Shown piece after piece: positions 35,795-46,465 of a DNA stretch of 64,000 bases. A model generated the notes under the pieces. The model saw only the letters and a list, made by a program, of their open reading frames with translations, was not told the DNA's origin and ran no database searches. This DNA comes from Liopterus haemorrhoidalis (lineage: Eukaryota; Arthropoda; Insecta; Coleoptera; Dytiscidae). Each line of letters begins with the position of its first letter. Position 1 is the stretch's first letter. The DNA lies in NCBI GenBank assembly GCA_963971575.1, contig OZ020611.1:225114260-225178259 (forward strand), given 5' to 3'. The position numbers and the translations under genes are program-made.

Positions 35795-36806
35795 ACACAC
35801 CAAAGCGGCCGTGGCGGCGGCCGCGGTGGCGGCCACGGTAGCGATACGACTAGCGATCAGGTCTCCTCACACTAACGCGGTGGGAGTGGTGGTAGCGGTA
35901 GCGATCAGTTAGTGAATCACGGTATATAGTTGTATGGTAATATTGATTGCGAGAACACAATAGAATAATTAATTGTATGTAGATGAAAAATAATAATCTA
36001 CTCACATTCTGTTTCGGAATTTCGTTCTTTTAGGTTGGAAAAGGGACCTTGCTTGGGTTATTTCATTTTCACGTTGGAATGTCAAAATTTAAAATTCCAA
36101 CAATGAAACCATGGAAACGAATGACATATGTCAAACTTAAATTAATTTTCTTACATATTTTAATGACAAAAAATAAATAAATGGGATATTTGTATTAAGA
36201 ATGACACAAAAAATCAAAATATAAAGAAAATGACATTTTAAAATGATATGATACACATTTTTTGATGATGACATTTTTTGGTTAAGGTTAATTAACCAAA
36301 AAATATTTGTTGCAAGTATGATTTACAAAGCTTAAACAAAACGGCAGAAAAGCATGATTTAAACGATGAAAGTAACTAGATTGCAAAATCTAGTTCCGCC
36401 TAACCGTTTGGAACAGACTTTACTATCAATTTCCAAAACTTTTCCTATTTCGTTCCACACTTTATTTGTTTTCCTAATTATCTTGTAATCAGGATGTGCT
36501 AAGTCATACAAAATTAAATAATCCTTTACTGATCTATGATTTTTTCTGTTAAATTATCTATTTTCGACATTATTTTCTTAAATATATTCACTCTGTGGTA
36601 TATAAACAATGAATATCGCGCGGCCTAACGCAACTTGTCGAGTTCGGCCGCCAGTGTTTGGTGATCGCTAGACTGAACGCTGCATTCGGTGGCGTTCTCA
36701 GATAGCTGAACGCTTGTATGTGCGTGGTCTCATGGTATTGTATAGGTTGCGTTAGGCCGCTGCCGTATCGCTACTGTGGCCGCCACCGCGGCCGCTTTGG
36801 TGTGTG
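35795..36806 (-). mobile_element. GC-rich inverted-repeat element with MADF remnant (Harbinger-like)
   Basis: Ends CACACACCAAAGCGGCCG and the inverse of CACACACCAAAGCGGCCG. The terminal 150 bp are strongly GC-rich (GGTGGCGGCCAC, TAGCGATACG), unlike the surroundings. It contains a MADF-domain remnant (36420-36545) and a nested TACAGTCTGTT MITE (36009-36421, left end lost). MADF-type proteins accompany PIF/Harbinger transposases, hence the class. No clear 3-bp duplication was seen. Confidence 0.7.
36420..36545 (-). pseudogene. MADF-domain fragment
   Basis: Minus strand reads SVKDYLILYDLAHPDYKIIR then KTNKVWNEIGKVLEIDSK. The Y-D-x-x-H-P-x-Y and W-x-x-I motifs are those of the first half of a MADF DNA-binding domain. 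The preceding MITE cuts it at its C-terminal side. Confidence 0.75.
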
Positions 36807-36990
36807 AAATTCTTTAAAAAAAAATACCTGATCTACTAACGTAAGGTAATTGTGAGGAAGTTAAAATTAGCCATGGTGTAAAACATTAAGTTAGGAGTCA
36901 GTAGATAAAAATATGTGTAATAAATAAGTTAAAAATTAATACTTAAGTAATTAATAGCAAAAAAAAAAAAAATCAAAAGTTAAAATACAC
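36807..36990. repeat. Penelope-like terminal repeat fragment b, right part
   Basis: Aligns with 55605-55750 through AACGTAAG, GTTAAAATTAG, GTTAGGAGTCAG, AATAAAAATATGTGTAATAA and TTAATAGCAAAAAA. Confidence 0.6.
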
Positions 36991-37536
36991 AGACAAATTA
37001 AAATAATAATAATACAATAACTATGTTTTTATTTCACTTTTATTATACAACACTACTAGTTTCGTCTTATTAGGACATTTGCAAGTGTAATATTTACAAA
37101 CTTACATCTACGTATATATACTTTAGTAGGATTACAGTGGAAGGAGGATTACTAGGATTTCAACGTCACAAAAAATTCTTTATTTTTCGAAAACCCAACC
37201 TGATCAAAAATTTCTGTTGATATATTCCGGTTCCCATCAATGTACATTATTGAGATTTTTTCAGATTTTCAAATGATCCCTCTGGGAAATAGGTTGGGGG
37301 GACAAAGTTTTTTGATATATTTTTGATGAAAATCCCATAAAAAAATGATTCTTCAAAAATTTGATTGTTTACCAACTTTATTGATACTCCACTCAAAATA
37401 AAAAAATAAAAATTAAATAAAAAATTATTTTATTATTAAATACATATTTGTTTATAGTTATCTCGTGATGTGTTTTTTTTTAACGGTCATTATTTTCCGG
37501 GTATTTGGGTCAAATAGTTGTACAAGCATGTCAAAT

Positions 37537-38463
37537 TTCAATTTTTAGGGTTTTGTAGGTACGACCAAAAAACCCTTATACCGTCATTTGGTCGTCTGTC
37601 TGTCTGTCTGACTGTCTGTCTGTCTGTCTGTCTGTTCGGTAAAAATTGTAGCCAAACGGCTAAACCTAGATAGTTGAAATTTGGCATGCATATACAACTC
37701 TTTGACCCGCACATAGGAAAAATACTAAAACATCTAAAAAACATACCCCCCTAAAAATATAAACAAATATGTGCTCATCGAAAATATCAAATATTTTTTT
37801 TAAATTCTGAGTAGGGTATCAAATGAAAGCTCTTAGTACGTGGATTAACGATCAAATTTTTATTTTTGCAAAATAAATTATTTTTATGCGATTTTTGCCA
37901 AAATTGTGCAAAAAAAAATTTTGTCCCACACCCTGTAGCCCAGATGGTTTAAACTAAAAATCTAAAAAAATTCTAGGTAATGTATATTGGTGTGAACCGA
38001 AATAGTGCAACAGGAATTTTTGATCAGATTATGTTTTCGGAAAATAACGCATTTTTTGTGGTTTTTGGTTCACAAAGTACAAAAATTATACCAATGTAAG
38101 ACACTCACACGCAAGGCGTGCGATAGCGTAATGGGTTAGAGCACTGGTGTCATAAGCTAAAATGCGCTGGAAAACGAAGGGTTTCGAGTTCAAGTACGGA
38201 GTGAATTATATTTTTTCTGTTTTTTTTTTGCATTTTTTATTATATTGAAATTATTTTGTCAAAATTTTGTTAGTTAATCATATAATAAGACTGGTTATTA
38301 ACCAGTCTTATTATATGATTAACAGACGATAAATTATTTTAAAAATATCGTTCATTTTGCCACAAAGTAAAATTTGTCCTACACACTCAGCATACCGCCT
38401 TCACTTATTATATACCTGCGAAACCCTGAAATGTGTGAATATTCACACTTCACATCAATTTTT
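37537..38463 (-). mobile_element. GTCT-family repeat, second long copy
   Basis: Collinear with 19572-20535: AGGGTTTTGTAGGTACGACC, GTCT tract (37594-37634), body, tRNA-like segment at 38118-38205, and end TATACCTGCGAAACCCTGAA. A local inverse duplication of AACCAGTCTTATTATATGAT lies at 38275-38320. Confidence 0.75.
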
Positions 38464-38676
38464 TATGCTTGGCTACAATTTCTACTATACAGACAAACAG
38501 ACACTTGAGTCTGTCATACCTACAAAATCGTAAAAAAGGGATTGGATACTTTTGTCAGTGGGTCTATATTACTATTACATAGTAACTAGCTAGACCCTAT
38601 AAATAGAGGATAATTTTATGACTATAAATATATCAGATGATGAAATAGCGATAAGATGAAAATATTCAAAATGTTT

Positions 38677-38746
38677 TTATTTGTACACTTGGAATGTTCT
38701 TGGTATACTTTGGATATTCCATGTCCTCTCTCTCTTGAATTGTGGC
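38677..38746 (-). CDS. Gene 3 candidate last exon: short cytoplasmic tail
   Basis: After the membrane-span exon (40688-41559), which ends in phase 2, the next good acceptor with a short in-frame ending is TTTTTTAG at 38747. Joining here completes AGG and reads 22 basic or polar codons (PQFKRERTWNIQSIPRTF then QVYK) before TAA. AATAAA overlaps the stop. The segment lies in a small unique island between repeats. Another frame of the same segment is open and looks equally tail-like (EREDMEYPKYTKNIPS), so the reading rests on the inferred phase. Transcript data would be needed to accept it. Confidence 0.35.
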
Positions 38747-39630
38747 CTAAAAAATATATTTTATTAATAATTCACAATTCACTAATCCATACGCTCTAAA
38801 CCTCGCCGTTGTTGCCTTTTCGTATGTGGCAACCCTGTGTATTTGGACACTACGAGAAGTGACCAAAGCATTGTTTTCTAGATCTAAATTTTTAATATCG
38901 AACATTTATATGAAACATATTTGAATTAGAAATAAGAAAAATAAATATATGCAAATATACACACATCGAAAAAGTCTACGGATATAAAAAAATATATGAA
39001 AATAAATAGCGTATGGTTTCTTTTGTATGTTTATTGTATCAATTAAAATACTCAATAAAGAATAGTTTACAACAAAATAAGCTAAATGTTATTTATAAAA
39101 ATAATCAATATTTGAAAAAAAAAAAAAAAAAAATGTATAGATGTACAGATTTATGTACTGAATTGTTATGTATTTAATCAGATTTAGATCCAGTGACTGT
39201 GCTGGCTACGGTATCGCATCAATACCATCGTTATCCAGCCAGTTCGTTACAATTCGCGTAACATGTGGCCGAGCAATATCCTGGGCAAGATGAAACTGAT
39301 CACCAACAGCACCCTATGCTACAACTGTCCCAACCACCGTTACAACTAGGGATGGGAATTTATTTTTGAATATCGATATATGCGCGATTCGATACATCGT
39401 AAGTGTGATATCGATATTCGATATATATCGAAGTAAAAATATCGATATTTTCGATATATCGAAATAACTAACTCGTAACATGTAAGATATATAAATTACA
39501 TATTTTTTGGTTAGCTTGGCGGGAAAAGAAGTTGCCAATTGACAGACAATGACTTTACAGTTGGTACTCACCCAGATACCAACCAACTTTCTAATATTAT
39601 CCTTGTTAACAGCTCTCTTAATTAAATATA

Positions 39631-40283
39631 TATATGCTGTTCACTTTTGTAAGGACAAACCAGATTTTTTGGTTACTTTTATAGTGTATTACGGTCTTTA
39701 AATATCAATTAAAAATATTCCTTACACTGTAAAACCGATTTTAGATTTATTGGTTATGATCATTATTAAGAAAGTGACATTTTTTATAATTTTTTAATAC
39801 CAAAATGTCAATTTCAAAGGTGCAAATTATTGAAATCAAAATTTCGTCTTACAGGCTATTCCAAACGATTAGGCGGAATTAATGGAAATTTCGTTATTTT
39901 AGGCTGTCACGAAGAGGGACCTTGCTTGGGTTATTTCATGTTTCAGGTTTGGTATGTGAAAAATTAAAATTCTAACAGTGAAACCATGGAAACGACATAT
40001 GTCAAATATTTTAATACATTTTTTCATATTTTGAAGACAAAAAAATTTATAAATGAGAAATTTTTATTTAGAATGACAAAAAACTAAAATGTAATGAAAA
40101 GGACATTTTATAATGACAATCAATTTAATCTAGAATTTGCAATGTGAGCATGATTTTCAAAGCCTAAACAAAATGACCAAAAGTCCGAATTAATTGATAA
40201 AAATTACTAGATTTCAAAAATTAGTTCGGCCTAAACGTTTGGAATAGCCTATAGTTTGTTTCTACAAAAGTGAACAGCATATA
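39631..40283 (+). mobile_element. GTTCACTTTTGTAAG MITE with nested MITE
   Basis: Ends TATATGCTGTTCACTTTTGT and its inverse. It is split at 39850-40252 by a TACAGGCTATTCC element of the TACAGTCTGTT family, on a TA site (CGTCTTA...TAGTTTG); the uninterrupted text CTTAGTTTGTT is seen at 25302. Confidence 0.88.
39850..40252 (+). mobile_element. Diverged TACAGTCTGTT-family MITE (403 bp)
   Basis: Ends TACAGGCTATTCCAAACG and CGTTTGGAATAGCCTATA; interior AGAGGGACCTTGCTTGGG as in the other copies. Confidence 0.88.
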
Positions 40284-40687
40284 TTTAAATGTAAAAATAT
40301 ACAAGAATACCGATATTTTGTGCGAATATCGATATTTTGCGCGATATATCGCATTTCAAATATCGATATAAAAATATCGATATATTTTTCTAAAGTATCG
40401 ATATTTTCGATATATCGATATATCGTTCCCATCCCTAGTTACAACTGTCCCGGGGTCGGTACAATTATAACATTTTTCTTGCTCGAATTAAAAGACCAAT
40501 AACTTATTTAAATTAAGTTAAAAAATTGTGTTATTTTTACCATATTATAGCTAAAGATAATATCTATTTAATGACGTCAAATTATTTAATATCATCATTA
40601 CAATACAGCTCCCACAAGGCCCAAAAAAAATGTTACCACTGTCCCCGGTCTAACCTAACAGATATAAAAATAACAATAAAAACTCAC

Positions 40688-41559
40688 CTTATACATAAAC
40701 AGTATAAAAGAATTATGATAGTAATGGCTAGGAATACTAATCCTGCTGTGATATAGAACCCAATAATACAGTGTTTCAAAATATTATCATCGTCAGTACA
40801 ATCTTTGATAGTAGTAGGTTCAGTAGTAGTTTTGATAGTAGGTTTAGTAGTTGGTTCAGTCTTTTCTTCTTTTTCAATACTGACTAATACAACTGTTTCG
40901 CCTCTTTCTAGAGAATCTGTATCAACTTCTACGAACATGACAACAAAATCATTCTTTTCTTTCATTTTATCACTTAGTTTTGCCTTAACTATAATAGTCA
41001 ATGTTTTAGAGTCTAATTCAAAATAATTCACAAATTGATGATCATCAAACCTTAAAGTGTATTTTGGATTTAGCTTTATGAATTCGTCGTTTAATAAAAT
41101 TTTATCTTTCATTTCAATCTGATCATTTTTATTGTAGAGTTCTTTATGAAGTTGATTTTTGAAAATTGGTGCCTCTCTTATAGCTTCAATATCTACAATA
41201 ACAACCGTTTCTCCATAAGCAGGGCTTCCAGTGACCAAGGCTTTTATATTTAATTCAACATCAGTATATTTTTGTTTTAAACTTTGTGTCAAGGATTTAG
41301 TTACTGTAATCTCTGCAGTATCCTTATTAATTACAAAGTAGTCTTTCAAGTCATCCTTTAAAATTTTCATTGTGTATTGTGGTTTAAGTTTTTCGAATCC
41401 ATCTACCAGTTTTATGACCTCTAATACTTGGAACTTATCGTTTATGTCGTATTTGGCTTTGTACATGGATTTTTCGAATTTTGGATCGGGAATATAACTG
41501 GGCTCTATTATTAAATCAACAAGAGCTGATGTTTGAGGATTTCCTGAGCTTGGATTATC
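40688..41559 (-). CDS. Gene 3 exon 5: two degenerate cadherin-like repeats, Thr stalk, transmembrane segment
   Basis: Exon of 872 nt (290 codons plus two bases), acceptor TTTTTAG above 41559, donor AG/GTGAGT at 40687. It opens with the end of the previous repeat (DNPSSGNPQTSALVDLII), then two units of about 105 residues, each starting P-x-F (DPKFEKSMY; APIFKNQLHKELY) and ending in V-hydrophobic strands (GETVVIVDIEA; GETVVLVSIEKE). Cadherin secondary pattern is visible (QYTMKI, YFVINKDTAEITV; KYTLRF, YFELDSKTLTIIV), but LDRE, DxD and DxNDNxP calcium motifs are missing. A Thr-rich stalk with TEPTT repeats and a membrane span follow (GFYITAGLVFLAITIIILLY). Known: such repeats form adhesive or receptor ectodomains. 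Inferred: a type I membrane protein with little calcium binding. Confidence 0.82.
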
Positions 41560-41600
41560 CTAAAAATAAGATATAATAAACATAATTCTGGAATATGATG

Positions 41601-41604
<4 letters not shown>

Positions 41605-41691
<87 letters not shown>

Positions 41692-41731
41692 TATACGTCT
41701 GTAATAATAATAATAATAATAATAATAATAT
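41605..41731. repeat. (GA)n and (AAT)n microsatellites
   Basis: About 82 bp of pure GA (41605-41686), then AATAATAAT at 41701-41731, in the intron between gene 3 exons 4 and 5. Confidence 0.97.
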
Positions 41732-41855
41732 TTTATTAACAGCCTAAAAATGTTTCAGCCTGTTTAAATTCATTTAATTTTGCGGGTTCTGTAGCTCTTA
41801 CGGGTTGAAAAGTAATTGGCCTAGGCAAGACGCATCTTTTTCGGCAAAACTCAAT

Positions 41856-42430
41856 TTATTTCTCAACATAGTCTCCTTTTAGAACTATACAATTCGTCGA
41901 ACGATTCTCCAATTTTTCGATGCCCTCAAAATAGGTCTCTGTTTCAGCGATGACCTCCTCATTCGACCCAAATCTCTTACCACCGAGCCATTTCTTCAAG
42001 TTTGGAAATAAATAATAGTTGCAGGGGCCAAATCTGGCGAATATGGTGGATAAGAAACGCACTTGTGGATCAGTGCGTTGTCCTGTGGAGCAGTAATTTT
42101 TTCTTTGAATAATGTGGCCGTTTTCTTCAAATTGGCGTCGAATCGGTCCAACAGCTCTGCATAATATAAGCACATGATCGTTTTGTCCTTTTTCAGGTAG
42201 TCGAAGTGAATGAAATCGCGCGTATTTCAAATAACTGTGGCCAGGACTTTGTTGACCGATAGACCCACCTTGGTCTTCTTTGGCTTCGATTCGCCAGAAG
42301 CAGTCTACTGTTTCGACTGTTCCTTTTTCTCTGGTGTGTTGTAATGGATTCATGTTTCATCTACGGTTACAAAACGGCGTAAAAAGTCCTTCTTATCGCG
42401 GCTGAACATCGTCAAGCATTCCTTTGAAAG
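41856..42430 (-). pseudogene. Mariner transposase, catalytic part (frameshifted)
   Basis: In shifted frames: VTVDETWIHYNTPEKK (first Asp), APQDNALIHKCV (second Asp), PPYSPDLAP (third Asp, DD34D class), then LENRS and GDYVEK at the C-terminus. All three Asp are present but frameshifts and stops break the protein. Confidence 0.85.
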
Positions 42431-42436
42431 GTAACC

Positions 42437-43437
42437 GACGAGTTCATCGAAAGTAAATTCATCGAAAATCAATTCATCGAAAATGAGTTTATCGAAAACG
42501 AGTTCACGAAAGCAAATTCATCGAAAATCAATTCAACGAATGATAAATTCATCGAATCGTCAATTCATCGAAAAAAAAATGTTTTGTAAATATTTGAGAG
42601 GAATGCCGAGAGGATCGGAAAGTCAAAAAAGCAGTGGTCAATAAAAGTAGACAGACTAAGAAATAATTGCATAAAAAATTTCTTATGGTTTAAAAAAAAT
42701 ATATTCTTTGTTTCTTTGATTATCCTCAAATATGCACCAAAAATGATCTCATTAAAACTTAATTTAAATTTGCAAAAATTATATATTAAAAATGTGGTGA
42801 CAGATAATACCAATAAATGAAAATTTAAAAAAATGGAAAATGTTTTGAGTAGAGTAATATACAAGTTTACAAAAAAAATTTATATTTTCTATTTGTATGT
42901 ATATACATATAGAATAGTGTATATAAATGAATTTCAGTTTATTTTTGTCTTGTTTCTTTTATATACGTATTTATGTAGTTTATATTTCTTTTGTTCCTTT
43001 ATAAAAATTCCAATTCGACTTACGTAAAATTCGAGTTACCCAAAAGTCGACGGTTCGCATAATTACGTATCTCAGGGGATTACTGTATTATTTATTATAA
43101 TTATTATTAGACATGTTTATATATAAAGAACAAGGGAGATTAAAAATAACAGTGAAAAAATTTAACTTTTAATTTATATTTAAACAGCAACTAACATTAC
43201 AATGGAAAGAAGAAATTAAGAATACATATTAAATTGAAACAGAGCCACAATTAAAAATGCACTTTCAAATATTTACAAAATATTTTTTTTAGATGAATTG
43301 ACGATTCGATGAATTGATCATTTGATGAATTGATTTTCGATGAATTTGCTTTCGATGAACTCGTTTTCGATGAACTCGTTTTTGATGAATTGATTTTCGA
43401 TGAATTTGCTTTCGATGAATTGATTTTCGATGAACTT
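42437..43437. mobile_element. Foldback element with ATTCATCGAAAATCA repeat arms
   Basis: Left arm 42437-42573 contains about eight 15-bp units (AATTCATCGAAAATCA and variants); right arm 43295-43437 contains the inverse (TTTTCGATGAATTGA). The arms are inverse tandem arrays flanking about 720 bp of AT-rich, non-coding DNA. This is the architecture of FB/Galileo-type foldback transposons. The target duplication is unclear. Confidence 0.75.
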
Positions 43438-43439
43438 AC

Positions 43440-43889
43440 CGTGGATCCTTTGAAATGGTCAGACGATCGCGTTTGTTGTCAACTGAGATCAAATTCGGTA
43501 CCCATCTGGCAAAGCTTACTTATTCACAAATATTCATGCAATATGTTGAGCATCCGTTCGGTTGAGATGCCCGCAGCCTCAACTATCTCGCGCTTCGTCA
43601 CTCGTCGATCGTCGATTATCAATCCGTGGATTTTATCAACCATTTCTGGAGTGATAACCTATTTTGGACGGCCTGGACGCTCATCATCAAAAATGCTCTT
43701 ATGACCACGTTTAAATTCAGCTGTCCAAAATTTAATTGTTGATATCGAAGGTGCAGAGTCTCCATAAACATCGTTCAATTCGGTATTGATCTCATCGTTC
43801 GTTTTCTTTTTCAAAAACAAGTATCGAATCACTGCATGATATTCGATTTTATTCATTTTTGAAAAAATGCAAAAGTTGCTCGTTTTCAA
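43440..43889 (-). pseudogene. Mariner transposase, N-terminal part
   Basis: MNKIEYHAVIRYLFLKKKTN, GDSAPSISTIKFWTAEFKRG and DDERPGRPK are the first helix-turn-helix and GRP linker; continuation to about 43440 gives VDKIHGLIIDDRRVTKREIV, the second helix-turn-helix. The start used is the MNKIEY Met rather than the MKTSNF one, as in related mariners. Confidence 0.85.
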
Positions 43890-44110
43890 CGACTGTCAAA
43901 CACAAACATAGATGTTGCAGCTGGTTCAAAATTTTACAGTAGTCATTTGAAGTTTAGGATTTAGGAAAAACAACATTAATTTGATAATAGTAGTGCCATT
44001 TCTTGCCTAGACCGATTACTTTTCAACCGCCCCTCGTATGTACCAGTACCCTCGTCAGGTCTCTGGCTATTAGCGCTGATTAAGGTATATATGGAAAGAA
44101 ACATACTTAC

Positions 44111-44410
44111 AGTTGCTGTTATTTTATATTGTTTCTTCGCTATTGAATTTACTTCAGCTTTAGTTATCAAGATACCTTGAGATTTATGCTCATCTATTTT
44201 CTTTGTTTCAATTATAAATAAATCATCTGGAACTATAGTAAATTTGATATCTTGATCTCCAGGATCTTTATCACTAGCAGCTATGATAAATTCATCCTTC
44301 AGTAATCCTACTTTCAAATCAGTGCCCAACGGCATCGGTAACGTAATGGTGTATTTCGGTTTATCAAATTTTGGTGGGTTGTTGACTTCTTTCGATCCAA
44401 TTTTAATTTT
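44111..44410 (-). CDS. Gene 3 exon 4: cadherin repeat
   Basis: Exact 300-nt exon, phase 0 at both ends, acceptor TGTAACAG above 44410 and donor GTAAGT below 44111. It encodes NNPPKFDKPKYTITLPMP and ASDKDPGDQDIKFTIVPDD, which match the classic cadherin start (P-x-F-x-x-x-x-Y) and the A-x-D-x-D-x-G-x-N type motif; this is the most recognisable cadherin unit of the gene. It ends in ITAT, continued by the next exon with DNPSSGNPQTS, the usual strand-crossing pattern. A mariner element ends only about 70 bp from the donor. Confidence 0.82.
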
Positions 44411-44455
44411 CTGTTACAAAACATACAATTAATTTAAAAAAATAATAATTAAACG

Positions 44456-44690
44456 TGTTTTATGGTTTTGTAGATATGACCAAAAACTTTTATAACATCA
44501 CACATGTGTCTGTCTGTCTATACGGTAGAAATTATAGCTAAACGGTTGAACATAGACTGTTGAAATTTGGCATGCATATACAACACTTTGATTCAAATAT
44601 AGGAAAACTATAGAGTTGAAAAAAAAAAATACATCGTGGAATAAATATAAACAAATATGTATTTAATAAAAAAAATATATATATATTAAA
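44456..44690 (-). repeat. GTCT-family repeat, terminal fragment
   Basis: TTTATGGTTTTGTAGATATG, a short GTCT run, GTTGAAATTTGGCATGCATA and AAATATAAACAAATATGTAT, matching 19572-19850. Lies between gene 3 exons 3 and 4. Confidence 0.75.
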
Positions 44691-44795
44691 TTTTTAAGAG
44701 TGTTAAGTGTCTTGACGTGTGGAACAAACAACTTTATCTATGAGAAAAAGATCTACTTTTTGGCCATGATACACAAATAACTATTTTCTTCTTAC

Positions 44796-44974
44796 CAAAG
44801 AAGCAGTTTTTGTATCTTGACAGCCAAATTCAAGTTCCATAGAAAATGAATATGTTGTTGGATTCTGCATAAATTTTACATATTCGTCAGTTAGTTTGAA
44901 TAAAATATGTGTACCGCTTTTTTCAAAAATGAAACAGTCTTTGCAATTTGCATCATCTTGTTTTGTAGCAACAC
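44796..44974 (-). CDS. Gene 3 exon 3: second half of four-Cys module
   Basis: Exon of 179 nt, acceptor TTTTACAG above 44974, donor GTAAGA below 44796, phase 1 in and phase 0 out. It encodes DANCKDCFIFEKSGTHIL, a central FKLTDEYVKF and FGCQDTKTASL. It aligns with gene 1 exon 419-603 in cysteine spacing and in the F-K-x-x-D-x-Y core. It precedes the first cadherin repeat, so the module is the membrane-distal tip of the ectodomain. Confidence 0.78.
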
Positions 44975-45086
44975 CTGTAAAAATAAAATAAATGTTATTA
45001 ATTATTTTTCAGCTTTATATATCAGGCTTGTTCAATCGAACATTTTATTTAATAATAATACATAAAAAATAGGATCCCAATCACCT

Positions 45087-45425
<339 letters not shown>

Positions 45426-46336
45426 TATATAAAATAAGTTTATTGCCATAATTTTTTACTACATCACATAAATACATACATTGTTTATCTTTTGAGTTCC
45501 TATTTTATTTATTTACCTCAAATCAATTTTTTATAATTTTACAGCAATTTTATTTTTTGTGCAGAATTTACTTTTTTTGAAATCTTTTTAAATTCATTAG
45601 GGAAAAGACATGGGAAAACCCTAATTTACTATCAAACGTCAATAATTTATTGATCTGTTAAGTATTTTATGGTTTTATGAATTTTGGATTTTGAGAATAA
45701 TTTTTGATTATCTGTGTAGCATACTTTTTTATAAATTTTAATGTTTGATGCAAGAAATGATGTAATACAAAATACAATTTTTTTATGGCATCACGCCGGG
45801 TACGATGTATATTCATATTCATATTCATAAACTATTTTTTGCAAAAAGATAATTGCACAACAAAATCACAGTGAAGATGTCAAATGTCTTTTTACACTTA
45901 CTATCCAGAAAATAAGATAGTATGCCCATTGTGTACGAACAGCTACTATCCCGAAAATAAGATAATAGAGTAAAGAGCGTAGTACTTGCGCTAGTTACTA
46001 GCTCGTTTGCTCTACCAATGTAAACCCGGAAAAACCTCTTCTCTGAAATCGGGGTGTGGCCACAGAGACTTAAGCACTGTGAAATGGCCAGAAGGGGTCA
46101 TTTGGACAACTGATTGGCGTTTCGTGTATAAGATGAATCTATGTATTATGCATTAAAATAATATTAAAATATCTCAAAGTATCTTTTTAAGCAATTTTAC
46201 TGAAAATTTTGTAACAATATTTATGGCAAGACTAAGTTTGTACAGATTTTTTAAAATATCGGAATTGAAAGTTCTGTTAAGATACAAAGAGTTAAAATAG
46301 CCACACCTTGTTGTTCTGTTAGAAAAATCAACTTAC
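45426..46336. other. Intron sequence, nothing recognised
   Basis: AT-rich. A duplicated phrase CCAGAAAATAAGATA / CCCGAAAATAAGATA occurs at 45906 and 45952. No coding support. Confidence 0.5.
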
Positions 46337-46465
46337 TGTCAACATTTTCTGTGGTCCACGTTGCCCTTTGTCCTACTGGGTCAGATGACTTTACATCCAA
46401 AGTTTTTCCTACTTTCCATTCTTGGACAGATACTTCTTTCACGTCACAGTTAGACCCTGGACTCA
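46337..46465 (-). CDS. Gene 3 exon 2: first half of four-Cys module
   Basis: Exon of 129 nt, phase 1 to phase 1, flanked by GTTTTAG and GTAAGT. It reads SPGSNCDVKEVSVQEW, then TLDVKSSDPVGQRATWTTEN. It is homologous to gene 1 exon 8138-8272. Upstream intron 1 (46466-55193) is 8.7 kb and contains the pogo relic with the nested LINE. Confidence 0.75.

Larger units (their letters stand above)
39347..40437. mobile_element. hAT-type element with terminal TATCGATA arrays (1.1 kb)
   Basis: Ends TAGGGATGGGAA and TTCCCATCCCTA with an exact 8-bp duplication GTTACAAC (39339-39346 and 40438-40445). Both ends are built of ATATCGATATT-type words (39365-39470 and 40310-40425). The centre is occupied by a nested MITE (39631-40283). 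No transposase is encoded. Confidence 0.9.
41799..44038 (-). mobile_element. Mariner element split by a foldback element
   Basis: Ends TACGGGTTGAAAAGTAAT and the inverse of GGTTGAAAAGTAATCGG with a TACG start. Transposase pieces lie on the minus strand at 43659-43889 (start), 43440-43660, and 41856-42430 (catalytic part). A foldback element (42437-43437) separates them. The whole lies in gene 3 intron 4. Confidence 0.85.

Noticed and set aside
40805..41026. Plus-strand frame rich in Val and Ser
   Set aside because: Antisense shadow of gene 3 exon 5; similarly 48628-48924, 49281-49469, 50853-51080 and 51273-51551 are shadows of the LINE.
42437..42573. CRISPR-like short regular repeats
   Set aside because: Units are contiguous and degenerate with no spacers, are mirrored at the other end of the element, and the genome is eukaryotic.
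43330..43704. Frame with repeated FDEFAFDELVFDEL
   Set aside because: It is the inverse arm of the foldback element followed by the antisense of a mariner transposase.
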